Of a stretch of DNA of 61,057 bases, positions 25,080-32,727 are shown one piece after another. The DNA comes from Bacteroidaceae bacterium. GTDB taxonomy: Bacteria > Bacteroidota > Bacteroidia > Bacteroidales > Bacteroidaceae. Within the stretch, counting starts at the first letter, position 1. Each line of letters begins with the position of its first letter. Location: contig JAFWBM010000011.1 in NCBI GenBank assembly GCA_017507105.1, positions 1 through 61,057 on the forward strand, read 5' to 3'. The position numbers were made by a program, and so were the translations under genes. The notes beneath the pieces were generated by a model. It was not told where the DNA came from. It saw only the letters and a program-made list of their open reading frames with translations, and searched no databases.

Positions 25080-26705
25080 TTACTCGACAGGTGCCATTAT
25101 CTCACCAGTATACTCGACCCATGTAGAACCTGTATATGTAACCACTGTTCCGGCTGTAAACCAAACCTTTTGTTCTCCACCTACGGTATGATATACATCT
25201 GCAGTCAGCACAACCACATCATTTGTATTGGGCGATGTAGGAAGCTTGGCAGCACTTGTCACCTTAGCAGCACCGGGTATGTCACTCTTTGCAGCAGCAC
25301 CATTCACCCAGATGTGACTATATCCCTTAAGGCAAAGACAATCGATGGTCATTACAACCTCGCGTTTTGCCTCTTCACCCTCTACACGCTCGGTCTCCAT
25401 ATTCTCATTCTTCATGCAGTAACGTACAAGACCGTTCTCATCTATAAGACCACCACAATGCGAATATCCCAGAGCATCAAGTGTGGGGTCATGCACCAAA
25501 GCAATATCGCCAAATACGGTATGTATGCGTGTACATGCTACGCCCCATACCTGATCGTCTTTTACTGTTATATTTTTATGCAATGTAAGATCAATCTTCT
25601 GTATGTCGTTCAATAGCTGTTTACCCAAGAACCACACTGCTTTTCGCGAGCAGTTAAAACCTGTAAACTTAACCATTGAAAGGTTTATAAGATCGGCAAA
25701 TGTGATGGTTGAAGATAGGTCGTACTGACGCTTGAACTGCCAGCGTAATCCTTTACTGAAGTAGTCCCATTGATAACCCATCGAGGGATCCATAGCTTGT
25801 ACCTTGAACTTACCAGGCTGTCCCACCCACGCTGTACGACAACTCTCGAGGCGGAACTGACGCAAGATAGCCTCGGCAATCTGAGCCTCACTGAACTTTA
25901 TCTTTTTCTTTTGCGCTTTAAAGTAGTCACTTACAATGCTGTTGCACAACTGTTTCTGCAAGTAAACTCTCTCGGGAACGGGTACTACAGTACTGGGCGA
26001 GATAAATTTCTGAGTCTCATATGCTGCGGATGAAAGAAGGATAACCTCGGTGCCTGCAGGAATTGTAGGGACCACGCAATACTCATCTGTTGAATTTACC
26101 TTAGGACCATTAACAGCCATAGCGATAGGAGCCTCTGTTGTATCGTTCTTTCCCACGAAGAAAAGCATGAGGTCTACACCGGGAAGTTCAATCTGTCCTG
26201 TTGGATCATATCCGTTTACACCTTTACAGATAGCAGTATAATACTCCTGGAAAATTTTTCTGTCACCAGTTGTCGAGAACGGAATCTCGGCTCTTGTTGC
26301 CTTAATACCGGTATAGGTTGCATTTGTATATGCTTTGGAACGTTTCTCATCAATCATGTAATGGTCGACCTCAAAGGAGTTTACCTGTACACGTCTTTTC
26401 ACTCGACGCTTTACAGTGTCTATGACACTCTCGTCACTTGCAACCTCAATAATCTTCTCATCAATCTCGGCCTCTATAAGATCACTCATCTCCGACACAT
26501 TGGATACAGTTGTAGCACTTCCGTTACCATGCGATGCCAAGCCTGCTATGCCGCGCGATGCACGAGGTGAGCCCGAGGCAACCACTCCCACTGTTGCCAT
26601 AACTACACCGCCTGCATCATCGGCAAACAGATAAAGAGCCATACACATCAACGAAAGAAGAATAAATAGAGGGTTCTTCTTTACAAAATCAAATGTTTTT
26701 TTCAT
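25080..26705 (-). CDS. Probable phage major capsid protein with hydrophobic N-terminus
   Basis: 541 residues. The core has segments typical of phage capsid proteins: YTGIKATRAEIPFSTT, a long helix FSEAQIAEAILRQFRLESCRTAW, VWFLGKQLLNDIQKIDLTLHKN and, most tellingly, TVFGDIALVHDPTLDALGYSHCG, the f-G-i-l-hdp-lD--g strand-turn of HK97-like capsid C-terminal domains. The last about 80 residues look like a small added beta domain (DVYHTVGGEQKVWFTAG). The first 45 residues contain a strong hydrophobic helix (LFILLSLMCMALYLF), unusual for a capsid protein; an alternative start at Met36 would remove it. It follows the scaffold-like gene, the normal order in phages. Confidence 0.6.
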   Translation of the reverse strand: MKKTFDFVKKNPLFILLSLMCMALYLFADDAGGVVMATVGVVASGSPRASRGIAGLASHGNGSATTVSNVSEMSDLIEAEIDEKIIEVASDESVIDTVKRRVKRRVQVNSFEVDHYMIDEKRSKAYTNATYTGIKATRAEIPFSTTGDRKIFQEYYTAICKGVNGYDPTGQIELPGVDLMLFFVGKNDTTEAPIAMAVNGPKVNSTDEYCVVPTIPAGTEVILLSSAAYETQKFISPSTVVPVPERVYLQKQLCNSIVSDYFKAQKKKIKFSEAQIAEAILRQFRLESCRTAWVGQPGKFKVQAMDPSMGYQWDYFSKGLRWQFKRQYDLSSTITFADLINLSMVKFTGFNCSRKAVWFLGKQLLNDIQKIDLTLHKNITVKDDQVWGVACTRIHTVFGDIALVHDPTLDALGYSHCGGLIDENGLVRYCMKNENMETERVEGEEAKREVVMTIDCLCLKGYSHIWVNGAAAKSDIPGAAKVTSAAKLPTSPNTNDVVVLTADVYHTVGGEQKVWFTAGTVVTYTGSTWVEYTGEIMAPVE

Positions 26706-26749
26706 TGTAAAATAGTTTTAATTGGTTTATAAAATATTGAAATAGTAGT

Positions 26750-27550
26750 TTAAGCCTCAAGAGCCGACTCGATGAGTGAGTTTCTGCGTTTGGGTTTGGG
26801 CGCAATCTCGGGAGCTACCGATGAAACACCTTTAGGCATACCGTCGCCAAACTCCCTGCGTAATCTTTGTATATTTGTATTACGCCCTTTAATATCTCCG
26901 GCCTCAAATGCCTGCTCTACATCATTGTCATAATTTATGGCATGTTCAAGAGCAGTACATACCTCTATATTGTAATCACCCGACAGGATAGGCAACACCA
27001 AACGTTCCCATGCCAACTCGAGAAATTCAGCCGGTTCATAGCCACGCTCTTTACAGAACTGCTCTATAAGCGGCTTGCTAAGCTCAAGATTACGTTCATA
27101 GAGTTTACGGTCGTTCGAGAGTGTGAGCAACTCATTTCGTCTCTCTTCATCGGCAATAAGCATCTCTTCGTACTCGGGTGTTCCTTCGTGTATATTCATG
27201 AAACCACGTCCGAAGTATCGTGCCATAGCCGAATGTGCATTACGTCTTCCTTTAACCATGTCAGAAAGCATCTGCGATAAGCGCGGATCACTCTCTATTG
27301 CTAAAGCAAGTTTCTCGTTCTGCTCACGGTTGATTCTCAGATGCTCAACCAAAAGAAGCTGCGACTCCTTATCGGCAAGATTGAAACTATTGCCGAAAAT
27401 CTCTTTTAGTTGGCTATTCAAGTCGGAATAGTCTGCTGCATTATCGGCTATGCTGCTATCGGCATACTGATTATTCTCCTGGGGCTGCATTGGTTGCACA
27501 GCGGCCTTGGCCTGCCCCATCTGTGCATTTTCATCTGTTTTCTGATACAT
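26750..27550 (-). CDS. Scaffold-like phage protein
   Basis: 266 residues, acidic and mainly helical, with a Gln/Asn/Ala-rich flexible N-terminus (residues 1-45). A central coiled-coil-prone part follows (DKESQLLLVEHLRINREQNEKLALAIESDPRL, and DEERRNELLTLSNDRKLYERNLELSKPLIEQF). The C-terminus is short and basic (KPKRRNSLIESALEA). Acidic helical proteins with a basic C-terminal hook directly before the capsid gene are typical scaffolding proteins, and that is the basis of the call. First gene of the left arm, starting at the divergent control region. Confidence 0.55.
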   Translation of the reverse strand: MYQKTDENAQMGQAKAAVQPMQPQENNQYADSSIADNAADYSDLNSQLKEIFGNSFNLADKESQLLLVEHLRINREQNEKLALAIESDPRLSQMLSDMVKGRRNAHSAMARYFGRGFMNIHEGTPEYEEMLIADEERRNELLTLSNDRKLYERNLELSKPLIEQFCKERGYEPAEFLELAWERLVLPILSGDYNIEVCTALEHAINYDNDVEQAFEAGDIKGRNTNIQRLRREFGDGMPKGVSSVAPEIAPKPKRRNSLIESALEA

Positions 27551-27603
27551 AATTGTGTGTATTTATTTCGACGGCAAAGAAAACATGCAAACCGCGTGAG
27601 GCA

Positions 27604-27617
27604 GTTGCAAAACTGAC
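27604..27617 (-). repeat. Dyad operator-like motif, copy 1
   Basis: The minus strand reads GTCAGTTTTGCAAC and continues TG, so the full copy is the symmetric CAGTT-TTGC-AACTG. It is 54 bp upstream of the scaffold-like start. The complete symmetry suggests binding by a dimeric regulator. Confidence 0.6.
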
Positions 27618-27646
27618 AATCTGTGCAAGCGTGTCGGGGTGTTTTA

Positions 27647-27660
27647 GTCAGTTTTACAAC
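27647..27660 (+). repeat. Dyad operator-like motif, copy 2
   Basis: Reads GTCAGTTTTACAAC followed by T, one mismatch to copy 1 on the opposite strand and symmetric in 4 of 5 arm positions. It lies 29 bp from copy 1. Confidence 0.6.
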
Positions 27661-27786
27661 TTTGGTGTTTAGAAACGCAGAACTCAATTAGAGTGTGTAC
27701 ATTTATATACAAGCCAATAGGGAAAATTGCTAATATCCTCAACGATAGACTCTTTGATAAAAGTTATAGTTCCTGTTGAAAAATTA

Positions 27787-27800
27787 GGCAGTTTTGCAAC
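27787..27800 (+). repeat. Dyad operator-like motif, copy 3
   Basis: Reads GGCAGTTTTGCAAC followed by T, one mismatch to copy 1. It lies 21 bp upstream of the candidate -7 element at 27822, close to where a -33 box would sit, so a bound protein would affect rightward transcription. Confidence 0.6.
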
Positions 27801-27858
27801 TCTGTTAGCCATTTTTGACTATATTTTTGCAAGTAACAATCTAAAAAAGTTACTAAAC

Positions 27859-28308
27859 ATGAATGAAGAGAAAAAAGACAAAAGTGTACGTGAGCAGCGT
27901 AAAGATGCTATTCTCGCCACATTTTTCGAGACTATGAAAAAGCTATCAGAAAAGAATCCGCTTGTAACCTATGGCGAGGTTATGGAGAAAGCCGTAAAGG
28001 AGAGTGCCCCACGTTTCTTTGTAAACTACGAGAGTGCGAGAAGGCTTATCTCATTAATGGCAAGAAAGAAAAGACTACCGGTAAACAACAAGAACAAATT
28101 GGAGATGTACAAGGAGATTTATCGCCGCTACACCGAGAGCGACAAAAAGAAGAATGGCAAATACAAATCGCTCGAGGAGATACTATCCGAGCCTGCTCCC
28201 TCATTCTACGTCGACAGAAGTACATTCCAGGGACTTGTTTACAGAACACTGCGCGAGCGTTGCAACTATAACAATTTCATAAACTCATTAAATAAAGGTA
28301 TTGCATGA
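27859..28308 (+). CDS. Terminase small subunit-like protein with duplicated motif
   Basis: 149 residues from ATG 27859. The ORF opens at 27727, but its extra 44 residues would overlap the predicted promoter, so the inner ATG is chosen. Highly basic and helical. It holds the same motif twice: APRFFVNYESARRLISLM (about 50-67) and APSFYVDRSTFQGLVYRTL (about 115-133). The aP-FyV-a-r-is unit is familiar from Bacteroidetes phage proteins of the packaging region. Position just upstream of TerL genes and DNA-binding character suggest a TerS role; no classical helix-turn-helix is evident. Its TGA overlaps the next ATG by 4 bp. Confidence 0.5.
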   Translation: MNEEKKDKSVREQRKDAILATFFETMKKLSEKNPLVTYGEVMEKAVKESAPRFFVNYESARRLISLMARKKRLPVNNKNKLEMYKEIYRRYTESDKKKNGKYKSLEEILSEPAPSFYVDRSTFQGLVYRTLRERCNYNNFINSLNKGIA

Positions 28309-28805
28309 AGAAAGAGATACTTACCATAAGGCACAAAGATATAATGCAACGTCTATTTTTACACAGTTACTACAGAGGCGAAGCGCATAAGACGGCAGGC
28401 ATGCCAAAACATTTCTCGGCCGGAATACAAGCTTCGGAGAGCGACAGTGATATGCTTGAGAACCATATCTCGACAGCCATCACCGAATGTGTAAAACTGC
28501 TATCAAGATATTTCGCCGTATGCAGTGTCAAGAAAATCGATGAAAATGAAAGTAGAATAACCGAGCTCCATCTGCAACCACCATGCAATTTCCCTAGAGA
28601 ATCTTTGTCACAGATGGAGCAATGCATAGGTAACTATATTGTCATGCGCACCCTGCAACAATGGCTTGCCCAGCACAAACCCGATGACTCCTTATTGGCC
28701 GCCGAAGAGGTAAAATCTTCTACAATAGACATACGCGAGACTGCATCATTGCGCAAAAGACCATGCAGAACTGCGCATAAGAGTAACAAGAGTATTGAAT
28801 TATAG
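28305..28805 (+). CDS. Phage connector-like small protein (paralogue 1)
   Basis: 166 residues, no signal or membrane segment. N-terminal strand EILTIRHKDIMQRLFLHSYYRGEAHK, acidic turn (ESDSDML), helix with AITECVKLLSRYF, a strand ending NFP, helix SLSQMEQCIGNYIVMRTLQQWL, and a long basic tail (RKRPCRTAHKSNK). The order matches the two other small proteins of the cluster (28828-29307 and 19467-19886). The function may be a head-neck ring or connector; no enzymatic motif is seen. Translationally coupled to the TerS-like gene by a 4-bp overlap. Confidence 0.5.
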   Translation: MKKEILTIRHKDIMQRLFLHSYYRGEAHKTAGMPKHFSAGIQASESDSDMLENHISTAITECVKLLSRYFAVCSVKKIDENESRITELHLQPPCNFPRESLSQMEQCIGNYIVMRTLQQWLAQHKPDDSLLAAEEVKSSTIDIRETASLRKRPCRTAHKSNKSIEL

Positions 28806-28827
28806 TATAAACTGCACCATATCATAT

Positions 28828-29307
28828 ATGATGGAAAAGACAATAATAATAGATAAAGAGCATTTGCTCTATCAAGTAAATCTCAAGAATCACTATATGG
28901 GTGAGTCACTCAAGCGCGTCGACATTAATGCCGACACAATGCAAAGCGACACCGATGACAACGAACTTTTCGATATATTCATAGAAGAGGCATGCAATGC
29001 AATAGCCTCTTCTGTGGCATTACGTTTTAAAGGTATGAGATACGAAAACGACGGACGATATATAGCTTTTACATTTATAACATCAGGAGAGCCAATGAGC
29101 AATATTCTTCCAATGCTGAAGCAAAGCATCAACGACTATCTTGTCAATGAACTAATACTGCAATGGCTACTATTGCGCTATCCTCAGATGAGTCAGAGTT
29201 ACATATCGCTACGTCCTGCATTGATGAGCAACGTGCAACAGCAATTTGCCAAATTGTCGAACACAAGAAAAACACGCCGCAGAGCAACCGATCTTGGTGG
29301 TATATAA
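28828..29307 (+). CDS. Phage connector-like small protein (paralogue 2)
   Basis: 159 residues from ATG 28828; the ORF can be read from 28795, but that would overlap the preceding stop. N-terminal strand MEKTIIIDKEHLLYQVNLKNHYMGESLK, D-rich turn, IFIEEACNAIASSVALRF helix, an AFTFITSGEPMS strand, the helix MLKQSINDYLVNELILQWLL and a basic C-terminal tail (RKTRRRATD). Clearly related in layout to the preceding gene, pointing to tandem duplication. It ends 5 bp before the TerL start. Confidence 0.5.
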   Translation: MMEKTIIIDKEHLLYQVNLKNHYMGESLKRVDINADTMQSDTDDNELFDIFIEEACNAIASSVALRFKGMRYENDGRYIAFTFITSGEPMSNILPMLKQSINDYLVNELILQWLLLRYPQMSQSYISLRPALMSNVQQQFAKLSNTRKTRRRATDLGGI

Positions 29308-29312
29308 AAGAG

Positions 29313-31286
29313 ATGCAAAAGGAAAAGATAATAGAAGAGAACATTGAACGTCGTAAAAAGATAACATTGCCTTACAATCCCATAAGTGGCGAGGGCTCAA
29401 CCAGCATCGGGCGTTACCCCATCGCTATTGAAGGGTTCCCTATAAAAGAGATACATTTGCCGCTCACAATGGTAGACGAAGAGAGCGTACAAAGACTTAG
29501 CGAGATGGGAGCCTACAGATATCTTCAATCGTCCGGGATAGAGGAACCGACGGAGCGCGACATACTGCGACTGTGGCTTGAGTTCTGCCGCATAAGATTA
29601 AAACACGATTTTGAGTATTGGGCCAAGAGCACAGCCATTATATCGGATAAGGGCAAGGGACGTGATATTCCATTCACACTCAACAGAGCACAGAGGATAT
29701 ATCTCAAAGAGATGGAGAAGTTACGTATAGCCGAGAGGCCTATTGACATAATTTTGTGTAAAGCACGTCAATGGGGAGGCTCTACCCTCACACAGCTATA
29801 TATGCTGTGGATACAGTTGGTTCACAAGAGTAACTGGAACAGCGTAATATGTGGCGACATTGAGAAACAGTCATCGGTGGTTGCAGGCATGCTCTCAAAG
29901 GTAGTAAACCACTATCCACGATGGGCGACTGGCGGACAAAAACTCACTACATTCCCATTCCAAGGCACTCGCAACAGCCGTGTGATAAACATAGGGAACA
30001 GCCGCTATTCGCTAGGTTCATCACAGAAGCCCGACTCGCTTCGAAGTGAAGATATAAGCATGGCACATCTTACAGAGGTTGGTCTGTGGAAAGCAACTGC
30101 AGGACGGAAACCGGAAGATCTGGTACAATCAATCTTCGGCTCTATAGCAAGCGGTCCATACACCGTTAAGGTGATGGAATCGACAGCCAAGGGTGTTGGT
30201 AACTTTTTCCATCGCACATGGATAGATGCAACCGAAGGACGCAACAATTTTACTCCCGTATTTATCCCCTGGTACAGCATAGATCTTTACAGCAAACCTA
30301 TATCCAAGCATGAGTATGGCAGTTTCATAGAGAGCATGAACGATTACGAGAAGGAGCTTTTCAGAATAGGCGCTACATTGGAAGCCATAAACTGGTATCG
30401 CGACAAGAGGCTCGAGATATGCGATGAGTGGCGTCTATTCTCTGAGTTCCCATCAACAGCCAATGAAGCATTCCAAAGCACCGGACGACGCATTTTCCGC
30501 ATTCAGTATGTAAGCAACATACGCAAAGACTGTGTACCGGCCCACTTCATTGGAGATATCGATAATGGCAAATTCATCCCACTGCAGCCGGGTGAAGATA
30601 AAAAAGAGAACACGCTACACGTGTGGCTGATGCCCGATAGCGAAAATCTTTTTCGTGACAGATATATTGTAACTGTAGATGTAGGAGGCATAAGCGACAA
30701 AGCCGACTACTCATGCATAGTAGTAGCCGACCGCCTGGCGATGCGCGATGGTGGCATACCCGAGATAGTTGCATGCTGGCATGGACATATAGAACACGAC
30801 AAGCTTGCATGGAAAGCAGTGGAGCTTGCTCGTGTCTATGGTAACGCATTGCTTATAATAGAAGCCAACACTCTTGAGACCGAAGGAACCGAGGGCGATA
30901 ATTTCGAATACATACTGAATGAGATAGCCGGTAAATACAGTAACCTCTACAGCCGCACATCGCAGCAGGAGATAAGACAGGGACGTCCGCGACGATGGGG
31001 TTTTCACACCAACTCGTCGACCAAACCTATGGTGATTAATTTCCTTATAAAAGCTATGAGAGACAGCCTATATATAGAGCGCTGTATAGAGACCACATAC
31101 GAGCTCGATCTATACGAACTGAAGGAAAACGGAAAAGAGATGGGTGCCGTAGAAGGCAATCACGATGACAGAGTCATGGCCACTGCAATACTCATCTGGG
31201 CCTGCTATAACTATCCCATTGCATCGCGAAACAATATTGTTACAAATAGACACAAAACGCGAATTGTAAGCGAGGCAAGCATATAA
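29313..31286 (+). CDS. Phage terminase large subunit (DNA packaging motor)
   Basis: 657 residues from ATG 29313; an upstream in-frame start at 29163 would overlap the preceding gene by 145 bp and is rejected. ATPase: a deviant Walker A KARQWGGST (150-158), Walker B with catalytic carboxylate SMAHLTEVGLW (Glu255) and coupling motif VMESTAKG (288-295). The C-terminal RNase H-like nuclease has VTVDVGG (Asp456), LLIIEANT (Glu517) and NHDDR (Asp618/Asp619). All catalytic positions are intact. It cuts and pumps DNA into procapsids. Last gene of the right arm; no portal gene follows. Confidence 0.85.
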   Translation: MQKEKIIEENIERRKKITLPYNPISGEGSTSIGRYPIAIEGFPIKEIHLPLTMVDEESVQRLSEMGAYRYLQSSGIEEPTERDILRLWLEFCRIRLKHDFEYWAKSTAIISDKGKGRDIPFTLNRAQRIYLKEMEKLRIAERPIDIILCKARQWGGSTLTQLYMLWIQLVHKSNWNSVICGDIEKQSSVVAGMLSKVVNHYPRWATGGQKLTTFPFQGTRNSRVINIGNSRYSLGSSQKPDSLRSEDISMAHLTEVGLWKATAGRKPEDLVQSIFGSIASGPYTVKVMESTAKGVGNFFHRTWIDATEGRNNFTPVFIPWYSIDLYSKPISKHEYGSFIESMNDYEKELFRIGATLEAINWYRDKRLEICDEWRLFSEFPSTANEAFQSTGRRIFRIQYVSNIRKDCVPAHFIGDIDNGKFIPLQPGEDKKENTLHVWLMPDSENLFRDRYIVTVDVGGISDKADYSCIVVADRLAMRDGGIPEIVACWHGHIEHDKLAWKAVELARVYGNALLIIEANTLETEGTEGDNFEYILNEIAGKYSNLYSRTSQQEIRQGRPRRWGFHTNSSTKPMVINFLIKAMRDSLYIERCIETTYELDLYELKENGKEMGAVEGNHDDRVMATAILIWACYNYPIASRNNIVTNRHKTRIVSEASI

Positions 31287-31394
31287 CATCATAATTCGCC
31301 ACCAACAACTGATAAAACATATGGAATATAAGAATAGATACGAAAAAAAAGAGTTAACTTAGTCCACTTCAAAAAGAAAAGCCATTTTAAACAG

Positions 31395-31958
31395 ATGCTC
31401 CTTATTAACGACAAGATAGATATACCGAATATAGAAGAGGTTATAGAGTCTTTGCCTCAGCAGCGGCGCGACCAGGTACTCGCCATAAAAAGCGTGAATG
31501 GGCAAAGAACCTCGGCTGCTGCATACCTTCTGCTATGCGAAGGACTTGAAAGAGGCTATGGTATAAAGGAGATGCCCGTCTTCATTTATAATGAACATGG
31601 CAAACCCCGGCTTAAGGATTATCCTCATATTCATTTCAACATGAGTCATTGTAAGTACGCAGCCATCTGTGCCATCGATAATGTCCCAGTAGGGGTAGAC
31701 ATTGAGACCATAAGGCCCTATAACAGAAGATTGGCGCAATATACCATGAACAGCAAGGAACTTGCAATTATAGAATCTTCAGATACTCCCGAAATAGAGT
31801 TCATACGTCTCTGGACCAGGAAAGAGGCCGTAGCAAAAATGATAGGACGCGGACTTAACAATATTAAAGGATTGCTTGACTGTTACAGTGGAGAAATTGA
31901 GACAATCGCAAATATTGATAAGGGTTATATATACAGTGTATGTAAGGATAAGGATTAG
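31395..31958 (+). CDS. 4'-phosphopantetheinyl transferase family protein
   Basis: 187 residues, Sfp-type. The first Mg2+ motif is VGVDIETI and the second is WTRKEAVAKMIGRGL (the W-x-K-E-A signature). HFNMSHCKYAAICAI is the preceding His-bearing strand. It attaches the phosphopantetheine arm of CoA to a carrier protein. Length is short for Sfp but normal for Bacteroidetes versions. It stands 108 bp after the TerL gene on the same strand and next to chromosomal genes, so it probably marks the right border of the phage-like cluster rather than belonging to it. Confidence 0.88.
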   Translation: MLLINDKIDIPNIEEVIESLPQQRRDQVLAIKSVNGQRTSAAAYLLLCEGLERGYGIKEMPVFIYNEHGKPRLKDYPHIHFNMSHCKYAAICAIDNVPVGVDIETIRPYNRRLAQYTMNSKELAIIESSDTPEIEFIRLWTRKEAVAKMIGRGLNNIKGLLDCYSGEIETIANIDKGYIYSVCKDKD

Positions 31959-31965
31959 CTGCAAA

Positions 31966-32727
31966 TTATAGCTCAATCTCCATATTATCATATCCAAGAA
32001 AAACGCCCTCGGGAAGTACCTTCTCAATCTTGGCATGTAAGCCTATATGATGCATTATATGTGTAAAGAATGTTCTCTCGGGTTTAAGAAATTCCACGAT
32101 GCGCAAAGCCTCGAGTACAGTCTGGTGTGTCCTATGAGGTTTTGAAAAACGCAAGGCATTTATCACAAGTAATTTTACCCCCTTTAGTGCATCCAACTCT
32201 TCAGGAGTTATATAACTCATATCTGTGATATAGGCAAACTCCCCTATTCTGTAACCCAATATAGGCATCCTTCCATGAAATACCTGTATTGGCATTATCT
32301 GTACACCATCTATATCAAGAATATTGCCGGCCGCAATCTCATGTACCTCAAGATTAGCAACACCGGGATATTTATTTTCGGCAAAACAATAGGGAAAGAA
32401 ACCACGCACGTGCTCAATAGTATCCTCGTCGGCATAGATATCTATCGCACCACTGCGGCAAAACGGGCGAAGATCGTCTATCCCTGCAATGTGATCGTAG
32501 TGATGATGTGTAAGCAACAGTGCATCAATCTTCTTATAGCTGCATCTAAGCATTTGTGTCCTGAAATCGGGACCACAATCAATCAGGATATTTTTTCCAT
32601 TAACCTCGACAATAGCCGATGTGCGTAATCGGGAGTCACGAGCATCGCACGATGTACATACCTCGCACGAGCAAGCCAATTCGGGCACTCCTGTCGATGT
32701 TCCTGTACCAAGCAACCTTATCTTCAT
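31966..32727 (-). CDS. MBL-fold metallohydrolase, PhnP-like
   Basis: 253 residues. The metal motif THHHYDH is at 73-79, preceded by ILIDCGPDFR (Asp50, the beta-lactamase-fold ligand strand). The N-terminal Cys-rich insertion ACSCEVCTSCDARDSRLRTS is typical of the PhnP/cyclic-phosphate hydrolase subgroup and may bind an extra zinc. Further metal ligands are in AYITDMS and HIMHHIGLH. It probably hydrolyses a phosphodiester; the substrate is unknown. It overlaps the murB stop by 4 bp (ATGA), so it is translationally coupled to murB. Confidence 0.88.
   Translation of the reverse strand: MKIRLLGTGTSTGVPELACSCEVCTSCDARDSRLRTSAIVEVNGKNILIDCGPDFRTQMLRCSYKKIDALLLTHHHYDHIAGIDDLRPFCRSGAIDIYADEDTIEHVRGFFPYCFAENKYPGVANLEVHEIAAGNILDIDGVQIMPIQVFHGRMPILGYRIGEFAYITDMSYITPEELDALKGVKLLVINALRFSKPHRTHQTVLEALRIVEFLKPERTFFTHIMHHIGLHAKIEKVLPEGVFLGYDNMEIEL

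Larger units (their letters stand above)
27551..27858. promoter_or_regulatory. Divergent control region of the phage-like cluster
   Basis: 308 bp between the leftward structural genes and the rightward packaging genes. It contains three copies of a 14-15 bp motif (listed separately) and a plus-strand TATTTTTG (27822-27829) matching the -7 consensus, 30 bp before the TerS-like ATG, without an exact TTTG at 19-21 bp. No exact minus-strand promoter was seen. No coding potential is apparent in it. It is the natural place for a switch controlling both arms. Confidence 0.55.

Noticed and set aside
29163-29312. Longer N-terminus for the terminase
   Set aside because: It would overlap the preceding intact gene by 145 bp; the ATG at 29313 lies 5 bp after that gene's stop and the added residues have no terminase features.
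19467-31286. Complete active prophage
   Set aside because: No integrase, repressor, replication genes or att-like repeats, and no recognisable portal or endolysin.
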